NCBI GenBank assembly: GCA_964388835.1 | Contig: CAYMBZ010000001.1 | Coordinates: forward strand, 1-64,000 | DNA length: 64,000 nt | Reading direction: 5' to 3' | Source: UBA1738 sp964388835 | GTDB lineage: Bacteria; Bacillota; Clostridia; UBA1381 | Part shown: positions 41,967-50,450 of the stretch, piece after piece | How positions within the stretch are numbered: the first letter of the stretch is position 1 | Layout of the letters: every line of letters begins with the position of its first letter | Program-made: the position numbers and the translations under genes | The notes under the pieces: generated by a model | Databases searched by the model: none | Seen by the model: the letters and a program-made list of their open reading frames with translations, nothing else | What the model was told of the DNA's origin: nothing

Positions 41967-42009
41967 GAAGCACTTTCGGGTTACGACGTGTGAGCCGAGG
42001 GTGCTTTTT
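41967..42009 (+). terminator. Terminator of hydF
   Basis: AAGCAC (41969-41974) and CGG pair with CCG and GTGCTT (about 42001-42006), followed by a T run. A similar GCACC/GGTGC hairpin borders the second repeat copy at 50451-50483. Confidence 0.7.
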
Positions 42010-42050
42010 AATGTATGAAAGCGAGAGTAAAACAATTTTCTTTTTAACCT

Positions 42051-42323
42051 TTGTAACTTTTTGCACTACTGAATTTTTTTCAACATATAAATATTCTACT
42101 TTCTGCCCCTCTTTGCACTTTCGGACTTACAACCGCTTTGAAAAAAATTCGTACACATCTCCCCTCGGCTTGTACCTATAGGGCGAGTTGTCGAAGTTTT
42201 GTGTCTTTTACTTTGTAAAAGCTGACGAAATTTGCGACTTGTGCGAAGCCGCTAAACCACGGGTTTCAAAGGGTGCCCCTTTGCGACTTTTCGTACTTTT
42301 GGTCGCTCAAAAGTACAAATATA
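42051..42323 (+). repeat. Dispersed ~275-bp structured repeat, copy A
   Basis: This stretch is matched in inverted orientation by 50170-50446. The right part (42175-42323, 149 bases) aligns with the other copy with about 11 mismatches and no gap; the left part is more diverged but clearly alignable from TTGTAAC and GCACTACTGAATTTTTTTCAAC. It contains several strong hairpins: GTCTTTTAC/GTAAAAG, CAAAGGG/CCCTTTG, and GTACTTTT/AAAAGTAC. Short open frames inside it (such as 42188-42433) look like by-products. Bases 42324-42467 after it show no feature. Confidence 0.85.
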
Positions 42324-42467
42324 CAAAACGCACAAGCGAACAACCGTGGACATCATTCCCTACACTCTCCACTTACGTACAAGTGCATTTTTATTTATCT
42401 GACGGCTACGCATGTTTTATCTGCCATCTATAAATGTATATTTCTTTGCAAAAGTTAATAAAACTTC

Positions 42468-42496
42468 TTGACTTTATCGTGATGAAGTGGTATAAT
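42468..42496 (+). promoter_or_regulatory. Promoter of the histidine operon
   Basis: TTGACT (42468-42473), 17 bases, TATAAT (42491-42496), 89 bases before the yerC-type start. Confidence 0.85.
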
Positions 42497-42508
42497 AATA
42501 AAGTGATA

Positions 42509-42570
42509 GTGCGTTTTGGCGCACAAAGTTTAAATTTATAAAAAATACAGCCGAAAATTTTATTTTCGGC
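42509..42570 (+). promoter_or_regulatory. His operon leader: two hairpins, possible operator
   Basis: GTGCG/CGCAC at 42509-42524 and a perfect palindrome GCCGAAAA-TTTTA-TTTTCGGC at 42550-42570, which ends 14 bases before the ATG. No T run follows, and no His-rich leader peptide or T-box is visible. The second could be the binding site of the TrpR-like regulator encoded just after, or an mRNA structure. Confidence 0.5.
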
Positions 42571-42584
42571 AGAACGGAGATAGT

Positions 42585-42872
42585 ATGTTTAATAAAGAAA
42601 GCTCAGAGCTAAAACAGCTGTACAAGGCGGTTATTTCGCTTGAATCGGAGGAGGAATGTGCCGCGTTTTTCTATGATATCTGCACCATTCAGGAATTGGA
42701 GTCACTTTCTCAAAGGCTGGACGTTGCCCTAAGACTTGATGAGGGAAAAAATTATAATGATGTACATGACATCACAGGTGCCAGCACGGCAACAATTTGC
42801 CGTGTAAGCAAATGCCTTAATTACGGTGAAGGCGGCTACAAAACGGTTATTGACAGATTGAAACGGGGTTGA
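42585..42872 (+). CDS. yerC: TrpR-like regulator of the YerC/YecD family (likely his repressor)
   Basis: The 95-residue helical protein matches the YerC/YecD group of TrpR relatives: LYKAVISLESEEECAAFFYDICTI, LESLSQRLDVALRLDEGKNY, and the HTH GASTATICRVSKCLNYG (fragments quoted as landmarks). In many Firmicutes this gene heads the histidine operon and is proposed to repress it (HisR). Here it is the first gene of the his operon and couples to the next gene by a TTGA overlap or a short gap. Direct proof of histidine sensing is not in the sequence. Confidence 0.88.
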   Translation: MFNKESSELKQLYKAVISLESEEECAAFFYDICTIQELESLSQRLDVALRLDEGKNYNDVHDITGASTATICRVSKCLNYGEGGYKTVIDRLKRG

Positions 42873-42877
42873 TTGCA

Positions 42878-44437
42878 TTGAAATTTGATGAAGATTTACT
42901 GAAATATGACGAAAAAGCCGTGTTGAAATTGCGCGGTTTGTACCGCAAATACGGCTACAGTCAATTTGTAATGAGCAAATTTGAGGAATATGACTTGTAT
43001 TCCGAAAATAAAGATTTTCTTGTGTCGGACGGCGTAATAACCTTTAATGACACAAACGGAAAGCTTTTGGCGCTTAAGCCGGACGTTACGCTTTCAATTA
43101 TAAAAAACCATAAGGATACCGGAGACAAGGTAGACAGATTTTATTACAATGAAAACGTTTACCGTATTTCCGAAAGCTCGCATACATATAAGGAAATTAT
43201 GCAGACAGGTCTTGAATGTATCGGAAAACTTTCAAAAAACGAAGTTTTTGAAGTGGCAACTCTTGCGTGCAAGAGCCTTGAGCTTTTATCCGGAGGATTT
43301 GTTTTGCGTATTTCACATATCGGACTTGTAAATGCACTGCTGGATGAATATCAAGTTGCGGACAGAGCCGCGGTAATAGGCGCAATTGCGGACAAAAACC
43401 GCGATGGGATGAGAGCGGCACTTTCGGCATCGGAAGCCGATATTTTTGAAAGGCTTATCAAAAGCTACCCATCTGCAAATGCCGCTTTTTCAGCTCTTGG
43501 TGAAATAGCCATATCGGAAAAATCTGCGGAGGCGCTCGGAGAGCTTAGGGATGTATGTGAAAATCTTTCCTCTGCGGGATATGAAAAAAATATCTGTATA
43601 GATTTTTCCATAATAAATCTCGGCGGATATTACAGCGGAATTGTTTTTAAGGGATATATCAACGGTATTTCCGCAAAAGTTTTATCGGGCGGAAGATACG
43701 ACAAACTTATGCGGCGCGTGGGAAAAACTTCAGGAGCTGTAGGTTTTGCGGTCTATCTTGACACTTTAGAGCGGGCAGAAGCCGCAATCGATACCGATAT
43801 GGAGCAGTACATCAATGTTGCACTTCCAAAGGGTAGGCTGGGCGAAAAGGTTTATGCCATGTTTGAAGCAGCCGGCTATGAATGTCCCGCAATAAAAGAG
43901 CAGAACAGAAAGCTTATTTTTGAAAACAAGGAGAAAAAAGTCCGTTATTTTTGGGTTAAGCCGTCGGATGTTGCCATATATGTTGAGCGCGGGGCGGCGG
44001 ATATCGGTGTTGCCGGGAAGGACATCCTTCTGGAATATCTTCCGGATGTATATGAACTTTTGGATCTTGATATCGGAAAATGCCGTATGGCAGTTGCCGC
44101 GAAAAAAGATTTTCACGATGATGCGGAAAAAACCTTACGCGTTGCCACAAAGTTTTCAAACATTGCACGTACATATTATGCCGAGCAATGCAGAAATATC
44201 GATATAATACACTTGAACGGTTCTATCGAAATCGCGCCTATTCTCGGTCTTTCCGACGTGATTGTCGATATAGTCGAAACGGGAAAAACACTTCTGGAAA
44301 ATGACCTTGTGCCCTATGAGACGATAGTACCGATAAGCGCGCGGCTCATTTCCAACAAGTCAAGCTACGGCTTTAAAACAGAAAAGATAGAAAAAATCAA
44401 AGAAGAGCTTTACAGGCAGGTGAAAAAAAATGATTAA
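42878..44437 (+). CDS. hisZG: HisZ-HisG fusion: ATP phosphoribosyltransferase regulatory plus catalytic domain
   Basis: HisG attaches PRPP to ATP in the first step of histidine synthesis; short HisG needs the HisRS-like HisZ subunit for activity and feedback. In this 519-residue protein the two are one chain. Residues 1-300 are HisZ (ALKPDVTLSI, YNENVYRISE, LSGGRYDKLM) and from about 311 it is short-form HisG (VALPKGRLG, RGAADIGVAGKDILLE, DVIVDIVETGKTLLEN, the PRPP loop). No stop or frameshift separates them. The TTG at 42878 lies 9 bases after GGGG; a TTG at 42869 overlaps the yerC stop and is an alternative. HisG ends 8 bases inside hisD. Confidence 0.92.
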   Translation: MKFDEDLLKYDEKAVLKLRGLYRKYGYSQFVMSKFEEYDLYSENKDFLVSDGVITFNDTNGKLLALKPDVTLSIIKNHKDTGDKVDRFYYNENVYRISESSHTYKEIMQTGLECIGKLSKNEVFEVATLACKSLELLSGGFVLRISHIGLVNALLDEYQVADRAAVIGAIADKNRDGMRAALSASEADIFERLIKSYPSANAAFSALGEIAISEKSAEALGELRDVCENLSSAGYEKNICIDFSIINLGGYYSGIVFKGYINGISAKVLSGGRYDKLMRRVGKTSGAVGFAVYLDTLERAEAAIDTDMEQYINVALPKGRLGEKVYAMFEAAGYECPAIKEQNRKLIFENKEKKVRYFWVKPSDVAIYVERGAADIGVAGKDILLEYLPDVYELLDLDIGKCRMAVAAKKDFHDDAEKTLRVATKFSNIARTYYAEQCRNIDIIHLNGSIEIAPILGLSDVIVDIVETGKTLLENDLVPYETIVPISARLISNKSSYGFKTEKIEKIKEELYRQVKKND

Positions 44438-45710
44438 AATTATGCAATACGGAGAGGTTCTCGCGGAAGAAATTTTTGCAAGAGGAAAAACAAGCTTTGA
44501 CGTAGCCGATGTTGTGGCGGATATTATAGATGATGTTCGCAGAAACGGTGATGTCGCACTTTTTGAATATTGCAGAAAATTCGACAAGGCAGAGCTTAAT
44601 TCCCTTGAAGTAAGCGAAGCGGAAATTGAAGAGGCTTTTGAGGCGGTTGAACCGCGCTTTATAGAAATTTTGAAGTCAGCCGCCGAAAATATTAAAAAAT
44701 TCCACCAAAACCAGGTGCGAAACAGTTTTATTATAAATGACAGCGACGGAATAGTTACGGGACAGAAAATCACCCCAATAGCAAATGTGGGACTTTACGT
44801 TCCGGGCGGTACCGCCGCATATCCGTCAACGGTTTTGATGGACAGCATACCGGCGAAAATTGCGGGATGTAAAAATATTTGCATTACCACACCGCCGTCG
44901 CCGAACGGAAAGGTAAATCCGGTTATTCTTGCCGCCGCAAGGATTGCGGGTGTGGACAGAATTTTCAAAATAGGCGGCGCGCAAGCAGTTGCGGCGCTTG
45001 CTTACGGAACCGAAACCGTCCCGAAAGCGGATAAAATTGTGGGACCGGGAAATGCATTTGTTGCCGAAGCGAAACGACAGGTTTTCGGAAGAGTATCAAT
45101 CGATATGATAGCGGGTCCCAGCGAAATTCTTGTGATAGCGGACGGAAAAAGCAACCCGAGTTTTGTCGCCGCCGACCTTCTTTCCCAGGCGGAGCATGAC
45201 AAAATGGCAAGTGCGGTGCTGGTAACCGACAGTATGGAGCTGGCGCAGAGGGTAAGCGAGGAGATAGAGAACCAGCTGAGCCGTCTTTCAAGATGTGACA
45301 TTGCGAGAGAGTCAATCGATACCAACGGAAAAATAATTGTTGCGGATAATATAACCGACGTTATCGCCGTTGCAAACGAAATTGCGCCGGAGCACCTTGA
45401 GCTTTGTGTGGATAATCCCTTTGATTATCTTGATAAAATAGAAAATGCCGGCAGTATTTTTATGGGGCGCTACTGCCCGGAGGCTTTGGGCGATTATTTT
45501 GCCGGACCGAACCACACCTTACCGACTTCGGGAACCGCGAGATTTTCAAGCCCACTTTCGGTAGACGATTTCGTTAAAAAATCGCAGTATACATATTATA
45601 CACGCGATGCTTTGGCTCGCGTTGCCGATGACGTTGCGTTTTTTGCGGAAAAAGAGGGTCTTTCGGCTCATGCGCGAAGTGCGACCATAAGATTTGAGGA
45701 GACGAAATAA
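44430..45710 (+). CDS. hisD: Histidinol dehydrogenase
   Basis: HisD oxidises histidinol to histidine in two NAD+ steps with a zinc ion. The 426-residue protein has VGLYVPGGTAAYPS, VGPGNAFVAEAKRQVFG, MIAGPSEILV, the zinc-ligand region LLSQAEHD and APEHLEL, and GPNHTLPTSGTARF. The ATG lies inside the end of the HisZ-HisG gene after AGGTG. It is the third gene of the operon, although its enzyme does the last step. Confidence 0.97.
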   Translation: MIKIMQYGEVLAEEIFARGKTSFDVADVVADIIDDVRRNGDVALFEYCRKFDKAELNSLEVSEAEIEEAFEAVEPRFIEILKSAAENIKKFHQNQVRNSFIINDSDGIVTGQKITPIANVGLYVPGGTAAYPSTVLMDSIPAKIAGCKNICITTPPSPNGKVNPVILAAARIAGVDRIFKIGGAQAVAALAYGTETVPKADKIVGPGNAFVAEAKRQVFGRVSIDMIAGPSEILVIADGKSNPSFVAADLLSQAEHDKMASAVLVTDSMELAQRVSEEIENQLSRLSRCDIARESIDTNGKIIVADNITDVIAVANEIAPEHLELCVDNPFDYLDKIENAGSIFMGRYCPEALGDYFAGPNHTLPTSGTARFSSPLSVDDFVKKSQYTYYTRDALARVADDVAFFAEKEGLSAHARSATIRFEETK

Positions 45711-45712
45711 TT

Positions 45713-46774
45713 ATGAGCAGATTTTTAAAAAGTGAGCTTCAAAAGCTCACCGCGTATACTCCGGGTGAACAGCCGCGCGACAGAAGATACATAAAGCTTA
45801 ATACAAACGAATCTCCATATCCGCCGTCACCGGCAGTTTTTGATGCTGTGAGCCGCGAGGAAGTGTCTCTGTTGCGTCTTTATTCGGACCCGGAATCAAA
45901 AGCTTTAAAGCAGGCTCTTGCCAATCATTACAAGGTGGATGCCGATAATGTTTTTCTTGCAAACGGTTCGGATGATATTTTGAATTTTTCATTTATGGCT
46001 TTTGCCGAAAACGGAGCCGCTTACTGTGATATTACCTACGGATTTTACTCGGTTTTTGCCGAGCTTCACGGTGTAAAAAGCGAGATAATTCCACTGCGCG
46101 AGGATTTCACCGTTAACAGCGAAAAGTTTATGAATAAAAATAAGCTTATAGTAATTGCCAATCCAAACGCGCCCACGGGGATAGAACTGCCCAAAAACGA
46201 GATAGAGAAAATTCTGTGCTCAAACTCGAACAGCGTTGTGCTTATCGATGAAGCATATGTGGATTTCGGCGGAGAAAGCTGTGTTCTGCTTACGGAAAAG
46301 TACAAAAATCTTTTGTGTGTCGGCACGTTTTCAAAATCACGAAGTATGGCAGGAGCGCGCCTGGGATACGCGATTGCCGATAAGGAAATTATAGCGGACC
46401 TTGAAAAAATCAAGTATTCCACAAATCCGTATAACATTAATCGCCTTACTCAGGCGGCGGGAGCGGCGGCGATAAAGGAAAATGCCTATTATGCGGAAAA
46501 TTGCGAAAAAATCGCGCAAACTCGGGAATATACAGCGTCAGAGCTTAAAAAGTGCGGATTTGATGTTTTACCGTCAAAAGCAAATTTTCTGTTTGCAAAA
46601 TCGGATAAAATCGGCGGATTTGAGCTGTATGAAAAGCTTAAGCGGCACGGCATACTTGTCCGTCATTTCGCGAAAGAGCGAATCAGCGATTATTGCCGTA
46701 TAACAATCGGCAGTAGGGAGGAAATGGAAAGCTTTGTTGCCGCGGTAAAGGAAATTTTAGGAGAAAGTTTATGA
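45713..46774 (+). CDS. hisC: Histidinol-phosphate aminotransferase
   Basis: The 353-residue fold-type I PLP enzyme transaminates imidazole-acetol phosphate. Motifs are LNTNESPYPPSP, NGSDDILNF, ANPNAPTG, DEAYVDFGGES, and the PLP lysine in FSKSRSMAGARLGYA at about residue 207. It starts 2 bases after hisD and its stop overlaps hisB (ATGA). Confidence 0.95.
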   Translation: MSRFLKSELQKLTAYTPGEQPRDRRYIKLNTNESPYPPSPAVFDAVSREEVSLLRLYSDPESKALKQALANHYKVDADNVFLANGSDDILNFSFMAFAENGAAYCDITYGFYSVFAELHGVKSEIIPLREDFTVNSEKFMNKNKLIVIANPNAPTGIELPKNEIEKILCSNSNSVVLIDEAYVDFGGESCVLLTEKYKNLLCVGTFSKSRSMAGARLGYAIADKEIIADLEKIKYSTNPYNINRLTQAAGAAAIKENAYYAENCEKIAQTREYTASELKKCGFDVLPSKANFLFAKSDKIGGFELYEKLKRHGILVRHFAKERISDYCRITIGSREEMESFVAAVKEILGESL

Positions 46775-47358
46775 GAAGTTCGGAAATTAATCGTAAAACC
46801 AACGAAACTGATATTAGTTTAAAACTGAATATTGACGGAAGCGGAAAAAGCACCGTTTCCACAGGTTGTGGATTTTTTGACCACATGCTTACGCTGTTTT
46901 CGGCGCATGCGCGCTTTGACTTGGAGCTTGTTTGCAAAGGTGATACCTATGTGGATTTTCACCATACGGTTGAGGATGTTGGTATAGCTTTGGGGACCGC
47001 AATAAAAACCACTTTGGCGGATAAACGCGGAATTACCCGCTACGGCAGCATGCTTCTGCCTATGGACGAGGCACTTATTCTGTCGGCGGTTGATATTTCC
47101 GGCAGAGCGCACCTTGAATATGACCTGTCAATTCCAACCGAAAAGGTCGGCGAATTTGATACCGAGCTGGCACAGGAGTTTTTCATAAGTCTTGTTCGAA
47201 ATGCCGATATAACTTTGCACATTAAGCAGATAAGCGGAACGAATTCGCATCACATTATAGAGGGAGCGTTTAAATCGACGGCGCGCGCGCTTAAAGCCGC
47301 TGTGGCCGCAGAAAAGGGCTATGAGGACGAAATTCCCTCCACAAAAGGGGTGATTTAA
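46771..47358 (+). CDS. hisB: Imidazoleglycerol-phosphate dehydratase
   Basis: The 195-residue monofunctional HisB has STGCGFFDHMLTLFSAH, FHHTVEDVGIALG, and SHHIIEGAFKSTARAL, the manganese-binding His motifs. It lacks the N-terminal histidinol-phosphatase found fused in enterobacteria, and no separate phosphatase gene is in the operon. It overlaps hisC by 4 bases and hisH by 1 base. Confidence 0.96.
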   Translation: MRSSEINRKTNETDISLKLNIDGSGKSTVSTGCGFFDHMLTLFSAHARFDLELVCKGDTYVDFHHTVEDVGIALGTAIKTTLADKRGITRYGSMLLPMDEALILSAVDISGRAHLEYDLSIPTEKVGEFDTELAQEFFISLVRNADITLHIKQISGTNSHHIIEGAFKSTARALKAAVAAEKGYEDEIPSTKGVI

Positions 47359-47978
47359 TGCTGGCAATTACGGATTACGGTGTTGGAAATTTGTTTTCAC
47401 TTTGTTCGTCATTTGGTGCAATCGGCGAAAATGCGGTTATAACCGATGACCCCGAGGTTATCGAGCGGGCAGACAGAATTGTGCTTCCCGGTGTGGGCGC
47501 GTTCGGCGATGCGATGAAAAAGCTTAAAAACAGCGGACTTGATAAGGTTATAACGGAGCAGGCGAAAAGCGGAAAACCATTATTGGGAATTTGCCTCGGC
47601 ATGCAAATGCTTTTTGAAAAAAGCTATGAATACGGTGAATTTGACGGGTTGGGTCTCCTTAGCGGAAAGGTTGTTCCGATGGAGGGTACTTTACCGAAGA
47701 AGCTCAAAATTCCGCATATAGGCTGGAATATGTTGAATATACGTAAAAATTCGCCGTTGTTTAAGTATATTAAGGACGGAGAATATGTTTATTTTGTACA
47801 TTCCTTTTATGCCACAGAGTGCGGTGACAGCTTGATTGCGGATACCGACTACGGTGTGTCTGTAACCGCCGCTGTGGGCAGAAATAATATTTTCGGATGT
47901 CAATTTCATCCCGAGAAAAGCGGCAAAATCGGCTTGGATATTCTGCGAGCCTTTTGCGAAACGGAGGTGGCAAAATGA
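47358..47978 (+). CDS. hisH: Imidazole glycerol phosphate synthase, glutaminase subunit HisH
   Basis: HisH releases ammonia from glutamine and passes it to HisF. The 206-residue class I amidotransferase has VLPGVGAFGDAM, the nucleophile Cys in LGICLGMQMLF (about residue 79), and the His-Glu pair in CQFHPEKSG. It starts on the last base of the hisB stop and its TGA overlaps the ATG of hisA. Confidence 0.96.
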   Translation: MLAITDYGVGNLFSLCSSFGAIGENAVITDDPEVIERADRIVLPGVGAFGDAMKKLKNSGLDKVITEQAKSGKPLLGICLGMQMLFEKSYEYGEFDGLGLLSGKVVPMEGTLPKKLKIPHIGWNMLNIRKNSPLFKYIKDGEYVYFVHSFYATECGDSLIADTDYGVSVTAAVGRNNIFGCQFHPEKSGKIGLDILRAFCETEVAK

Positions 47979-48688
47979 AGATTTTTCCCGCAATAGATTT
48001 ATATGACGGCAAGGCGGTGCGGCTTTTTAAGGGCGATTACAGCCAAATGACCGTCTACAGTGACAACCCCATAGAAATCGCCCGCGATTTTGAAAATAGG
48101 GGAGCGAAATATATTCATATTGTTGATCTGGAAGGGGCGAAAGACGGCAACACGCCGAATCTTGACATTGTAAAGCAGATTGCCGAAGAAACTTCATTGT
48201 TTACCGAAATCGGTGGCGGAATACGAAATATGAAAACGGTTGAAGCGTACCTTGACAGCGGGATTGACCGAGTAATTTTGGGCACTGCCGCAGTTACGGA
48301 TGAGGATTTTTTAAGATGTGCAGTTGAAAAATACGGCGAAAGAATCGCTGTCGGTGCAGATATAAAGGACGGACAGGTTGCAATTAAGGGCTGGCTTGAA
48401 AAATCGAGCTACAGCTGTTATGATTTTTTTGGGCACATGCAGGAAATAGGCGTTAAAACCATTATTTGTACGGATATTTCAAAGGACGGCGCCATGCAGG
48501 GAACAAATCTCGGACTTTACAAACAGTTGTCGGAGCAGTTTGACATAGATATTACCGCATCGGGCGGCGTATCCTCCGTAGAGGATGTGCGAGCACTGCG
48601 CGAAATGGATATATACGGCGCAATCATCGGCAAAGCGTATTATATAGGCGCTGTAAAAATAGAAGATGCATTGGAGGCGGCGAAGTGA
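47975..48688 (+). CDS. hisA: ProFAR isomerase HisA
   Basis: The 237-residue beta/alpha barrel isomerises ProFAR to PRFAR. It starts MKIFPAIDLYDGKAVRL with the catalytic Asp at residue 8, has GGGIRNMKTVEAYLDSG, the second Asp region TDISKDGAMQG, and the C-terminal phosphate loop ASGGVSSVEDV. The ATG follows ACGGAGGTGG; earlier in-frame starts lie inside hisH. Its stop overlaps the GTG of hisF. Confidence 0.96.
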   Translation: MKIFPAIDLYDGKAVRLFKGDYSQMTVYSDNPIEIARDFENRGAKYIHIVDLEGAKDGNTPNLDIVKQIAEETSLFTEIGGGIRNMKTVEAYLDSGIDRVILGTAAVTDEDFLRCAVEKYGERIAVGADIKDGQVAIKGWLEKSSYSCYDFFGHMQEIGVKTIICTDISKDGAMQGTNLGLYKQLSEQFDIDITASGGVSSVEDVRALREMDIYGAIIGKAYYIGAVKIEDALEAAK

Positions 48689-49443
48689 TTACAAAAAGAA
48701 TTATCCCCTGCCTGGATGTAAAGGACGGCAGGGTTGTTAAGGGTGTGAATTTTGAAAACCTAAGCGACGTCTCTTCACCGGTGGCGCTGGGAAAATATTA
48801 CAGCGATTGCGGTGCGGACGAACTTGTTTTTTATGATATAACAGCATCCGGAGAGGGCAGACAGCTGTTTACCGACATCTTGAAGGAGGTTGCGGGAAAT
48901 ATTTTTATTCCTCTTACGGTAGGCGGCGGAATCAACACCACAGAGGATTTTGACCGCGTATTAAAGTGCGGTGCAGACAAGGTAAGTGTTAATTCCGGCG
49001 CGATTAAAAACCCGAGCCTGATTTCCGCCGCGGCGGAAAAATACGGCAACCAATGCGTTGTGCTGTCGGTAGATATAAAGCGCGTAAACGGTGAGTTTAA
49101 TGTGTTTGCCAAGGGTGGCAGAGAAAATACCGGGCTATCCGCAATCGATTGGATAAAAAAATGCGTAAGCGGCGGTGCAGGTGAAGTGGTTGTGAATTCA
49201 ATCGATACCGACGGTGTTAAAAACGGTTTTGATACAGAGCTTTTAAGGGCTGTATGCGATGCCGTGAATGTGCCGGTTATCGCATCGGGCGGTGCCGGAT
49301 GTGAAAAGGATTTTGTGGAGCTGTTTCAAAAAATCCCTGATATTGATGCGGGGCTTGCCGCTTCCGTTTTTCACTTTGGTGAAGTAAAAATCGATAAATT
49401 AAAAAGAACACTGAAAGAAAACAATATAAATGTCAGAATGTGA
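48685..49443 (+). CDS. hisF: Imidazole glycerol phosphate synthase, cyclase subunit HisF
   Basis: The 252-residue barrel makes imidazole glycerol phosphate and AICAR from PRFAR and ammonia. Landmarks are RIIPCLDVKDGRVVKGVNF with the catalytic Asp11, LTVGGGINTTEDF, NSIDTDGVKNGFD with the second Asp, and ASGGAGCEKDF. The GTG start overlaps the hisA stop (GTGA). Confidence 0.97.
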   Translation: MITKRIIPCLDVKDGRVVKGVNFENLSDVSSPVALGKYYSDCGADELVFYDITASGEGRQLFTDILKEVAGNIFIPLTVGGGINTTEDFDRVLKCGADKVSVNSGAIKNPSLISAAAEKYGNQCVVLSVDIKRVNGEFNVFAKGGRENTGLSAIDWIKKCVSGGAGEVVVNSIDTDGVKNGFDTELLRAVCDAVNVPVIASGGAGCEKDFVELFQKIPDIDAGLAASVFHFGEVKIDKLKRTLKENNINVRM

Positions 49444-49453
49444 GGTGCAAAGT

Positions 49454-50110
49454 ATGCTTAATATTAATGAACTGAAATTTGATGAAAAAGGACTTATCCC
49501 CGCGATTGTGATGGATGCGGAAAACGGAAAGGTTTTAACTCTCGCCTACATGAGCCGCGAAAGTCTTGAAATATCTATGGAAAAGGAGCTGACCTGCTTT
49601 TTCAGTCGTTCCCGAAACGAGCTGTGGCTTAAGGGTGAAACGAGCGGTAACTATCAGCACATAGCTTCCATCACCGCTGATTGCGACAATGATGCGCTTA
49701 TTGTAACCGTTAAAAAGGATGGACCGGCTTGCCATACCGGCACCGAGTCATGTTTCACAAAGCCGGTTTTTGAAAGTCAAACAATCGGCGCGTTTTCAAC
49801 TGAAGGGCTGTATGAGCTTCTTCGGGGCAGAAAACGCGATATGCCGGAGGGGTCGTATACTACCTATCTCTTCCAAAAAGGAATTGATAAAATTCTCAAA
49901 AAGGTGGGAGAGGAGTGTACAGAGGTAATCATCGCGGCAAAGGCAGACGATAAAAAGGAAACGATTTATGAAATTGCAGACCTTGCTTACCATGTTATGG
50001 TAATGATGACGGAAATGGGTATAAGTGTGTATGATGTAAAGCGTGAGCTTGCTTCCCGCCATATTATTGACCATAAGGTAAAGCAAGAAAAAATGACAAG
50101 TGATAAATAG
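49454..50110 (+). CDS. hisIE: Bifunctional phosphoribosyl-AMP cyclohydrolase/phosphoribosyl-ATP pyrophosphatase
   Basis: The 218-residue fusion carries steps 2 and 3 of the pathway. HisI is at about 1-115 (VLTLAYMSRESL, FSRSRNELWLKGETSGN, CDNDALIV, CHTGTESCF with metal-binding Cys/His) and HisE at about 120-218 (SYTTYLFQKGIDKILKKVGEE, ADLAYHVMVMM). The ATG at 49454 is 6 bases after GAGGTG; an ATG at 49430 overlaps the hisF end but lacks a ribosome site. It is the last gene of the operon. Confidence 0.96.
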   Translation: MLNINELKFDEKGLIPAIVMDAENGKVLTLAYMSRESLEISMEKELTCFFSRSRNELWLKGETSGNYQHIASITADCDNDALIVTVKKDGPACHTGTESCFTKPVFESQTIGAFSTEGLYELLRGRKRDMPEGSYTTYLFQKGIDKILKKVGEECTEVIIAAKADDKKETIYEIADLAYHVMVMMTEMGISVYDVKRELASRHIIDHKVKQEKMTSDK

Positions 50111-50134
50111 TGTCGGAGATGTATATAATGATGT

Positions 50135-50168
50135 AAAAAGCGGTCGCGTGGAGGTGCGGCTGTTTTTT
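50135..50168 (+). terminator. Terminator of the histidine operon
   Basis: AAAAAGCGGTCGC pairs with GTGCGGCTGTTTTTT (three G-U pairs), followed by T and AT-rich sequence. Repeat copy B begins immediately after it. Confidence 0.75.
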
Positions 50169-50169
50169 A

Positions 50170-50446
50170 TATATTTGTACTTTTAAGCGACCAAAAGTGC
50201 GAAAAGTCGCAAAGGGGTACCCTTTGAACCCCGTGGTTTAGCGGCTTCGCACAAGTTGCAAGTTTCGTCGTCTTTTACAAGGTAAAAGACGTAAAACTTC
50301 GACAACTCGCCCTATAGGTGTAAGCTGCGGGGAGAAGTGTGGGAATTTTTTTTAAAGCGGTTACAGGTCTGAAAGCACAAAGAGGGTGAGAAAACGGAAT
50401 ATTTTGAATATGTTGAAAAAAATTCAGTAGTGCAGGAAGTTACAAA
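50170..50446 (-). repeat. Dispersed ~275-bp structured repeat, copy B (inverted relative to copy A)
   Basis: This is the reverse-complement copy of 42051-42323. Bases 50170-50318 match 42175-42323 with about 11 mismatches over 149 bases, several of which keep base pairing (for example AAGTTT/AAACTT here against AAGTTT/AAATTT in copy A). It fills the gap between the his terminator (ending 50168) and the terminator at 50451, so nothing else is encoded there. Confidence 0.85.
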
Positions 50447-50450
50447 ATGT

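Noticed and set aside
42188..42433. 81-codon open frame inside and after repeat copy A
   Set aside because: It runs through the hairpins of the repeat, has no ribosome site, and copy B does not preserve it as a coding frame. It is better seen as a by-product.
42497..42584. Histidine attenuator or T-box before the his operon
   Set aside because: No run of His codons, no T-box NNCCA/AGTA motifs and no T-run terminator in the leader; only two hairpins are seen.
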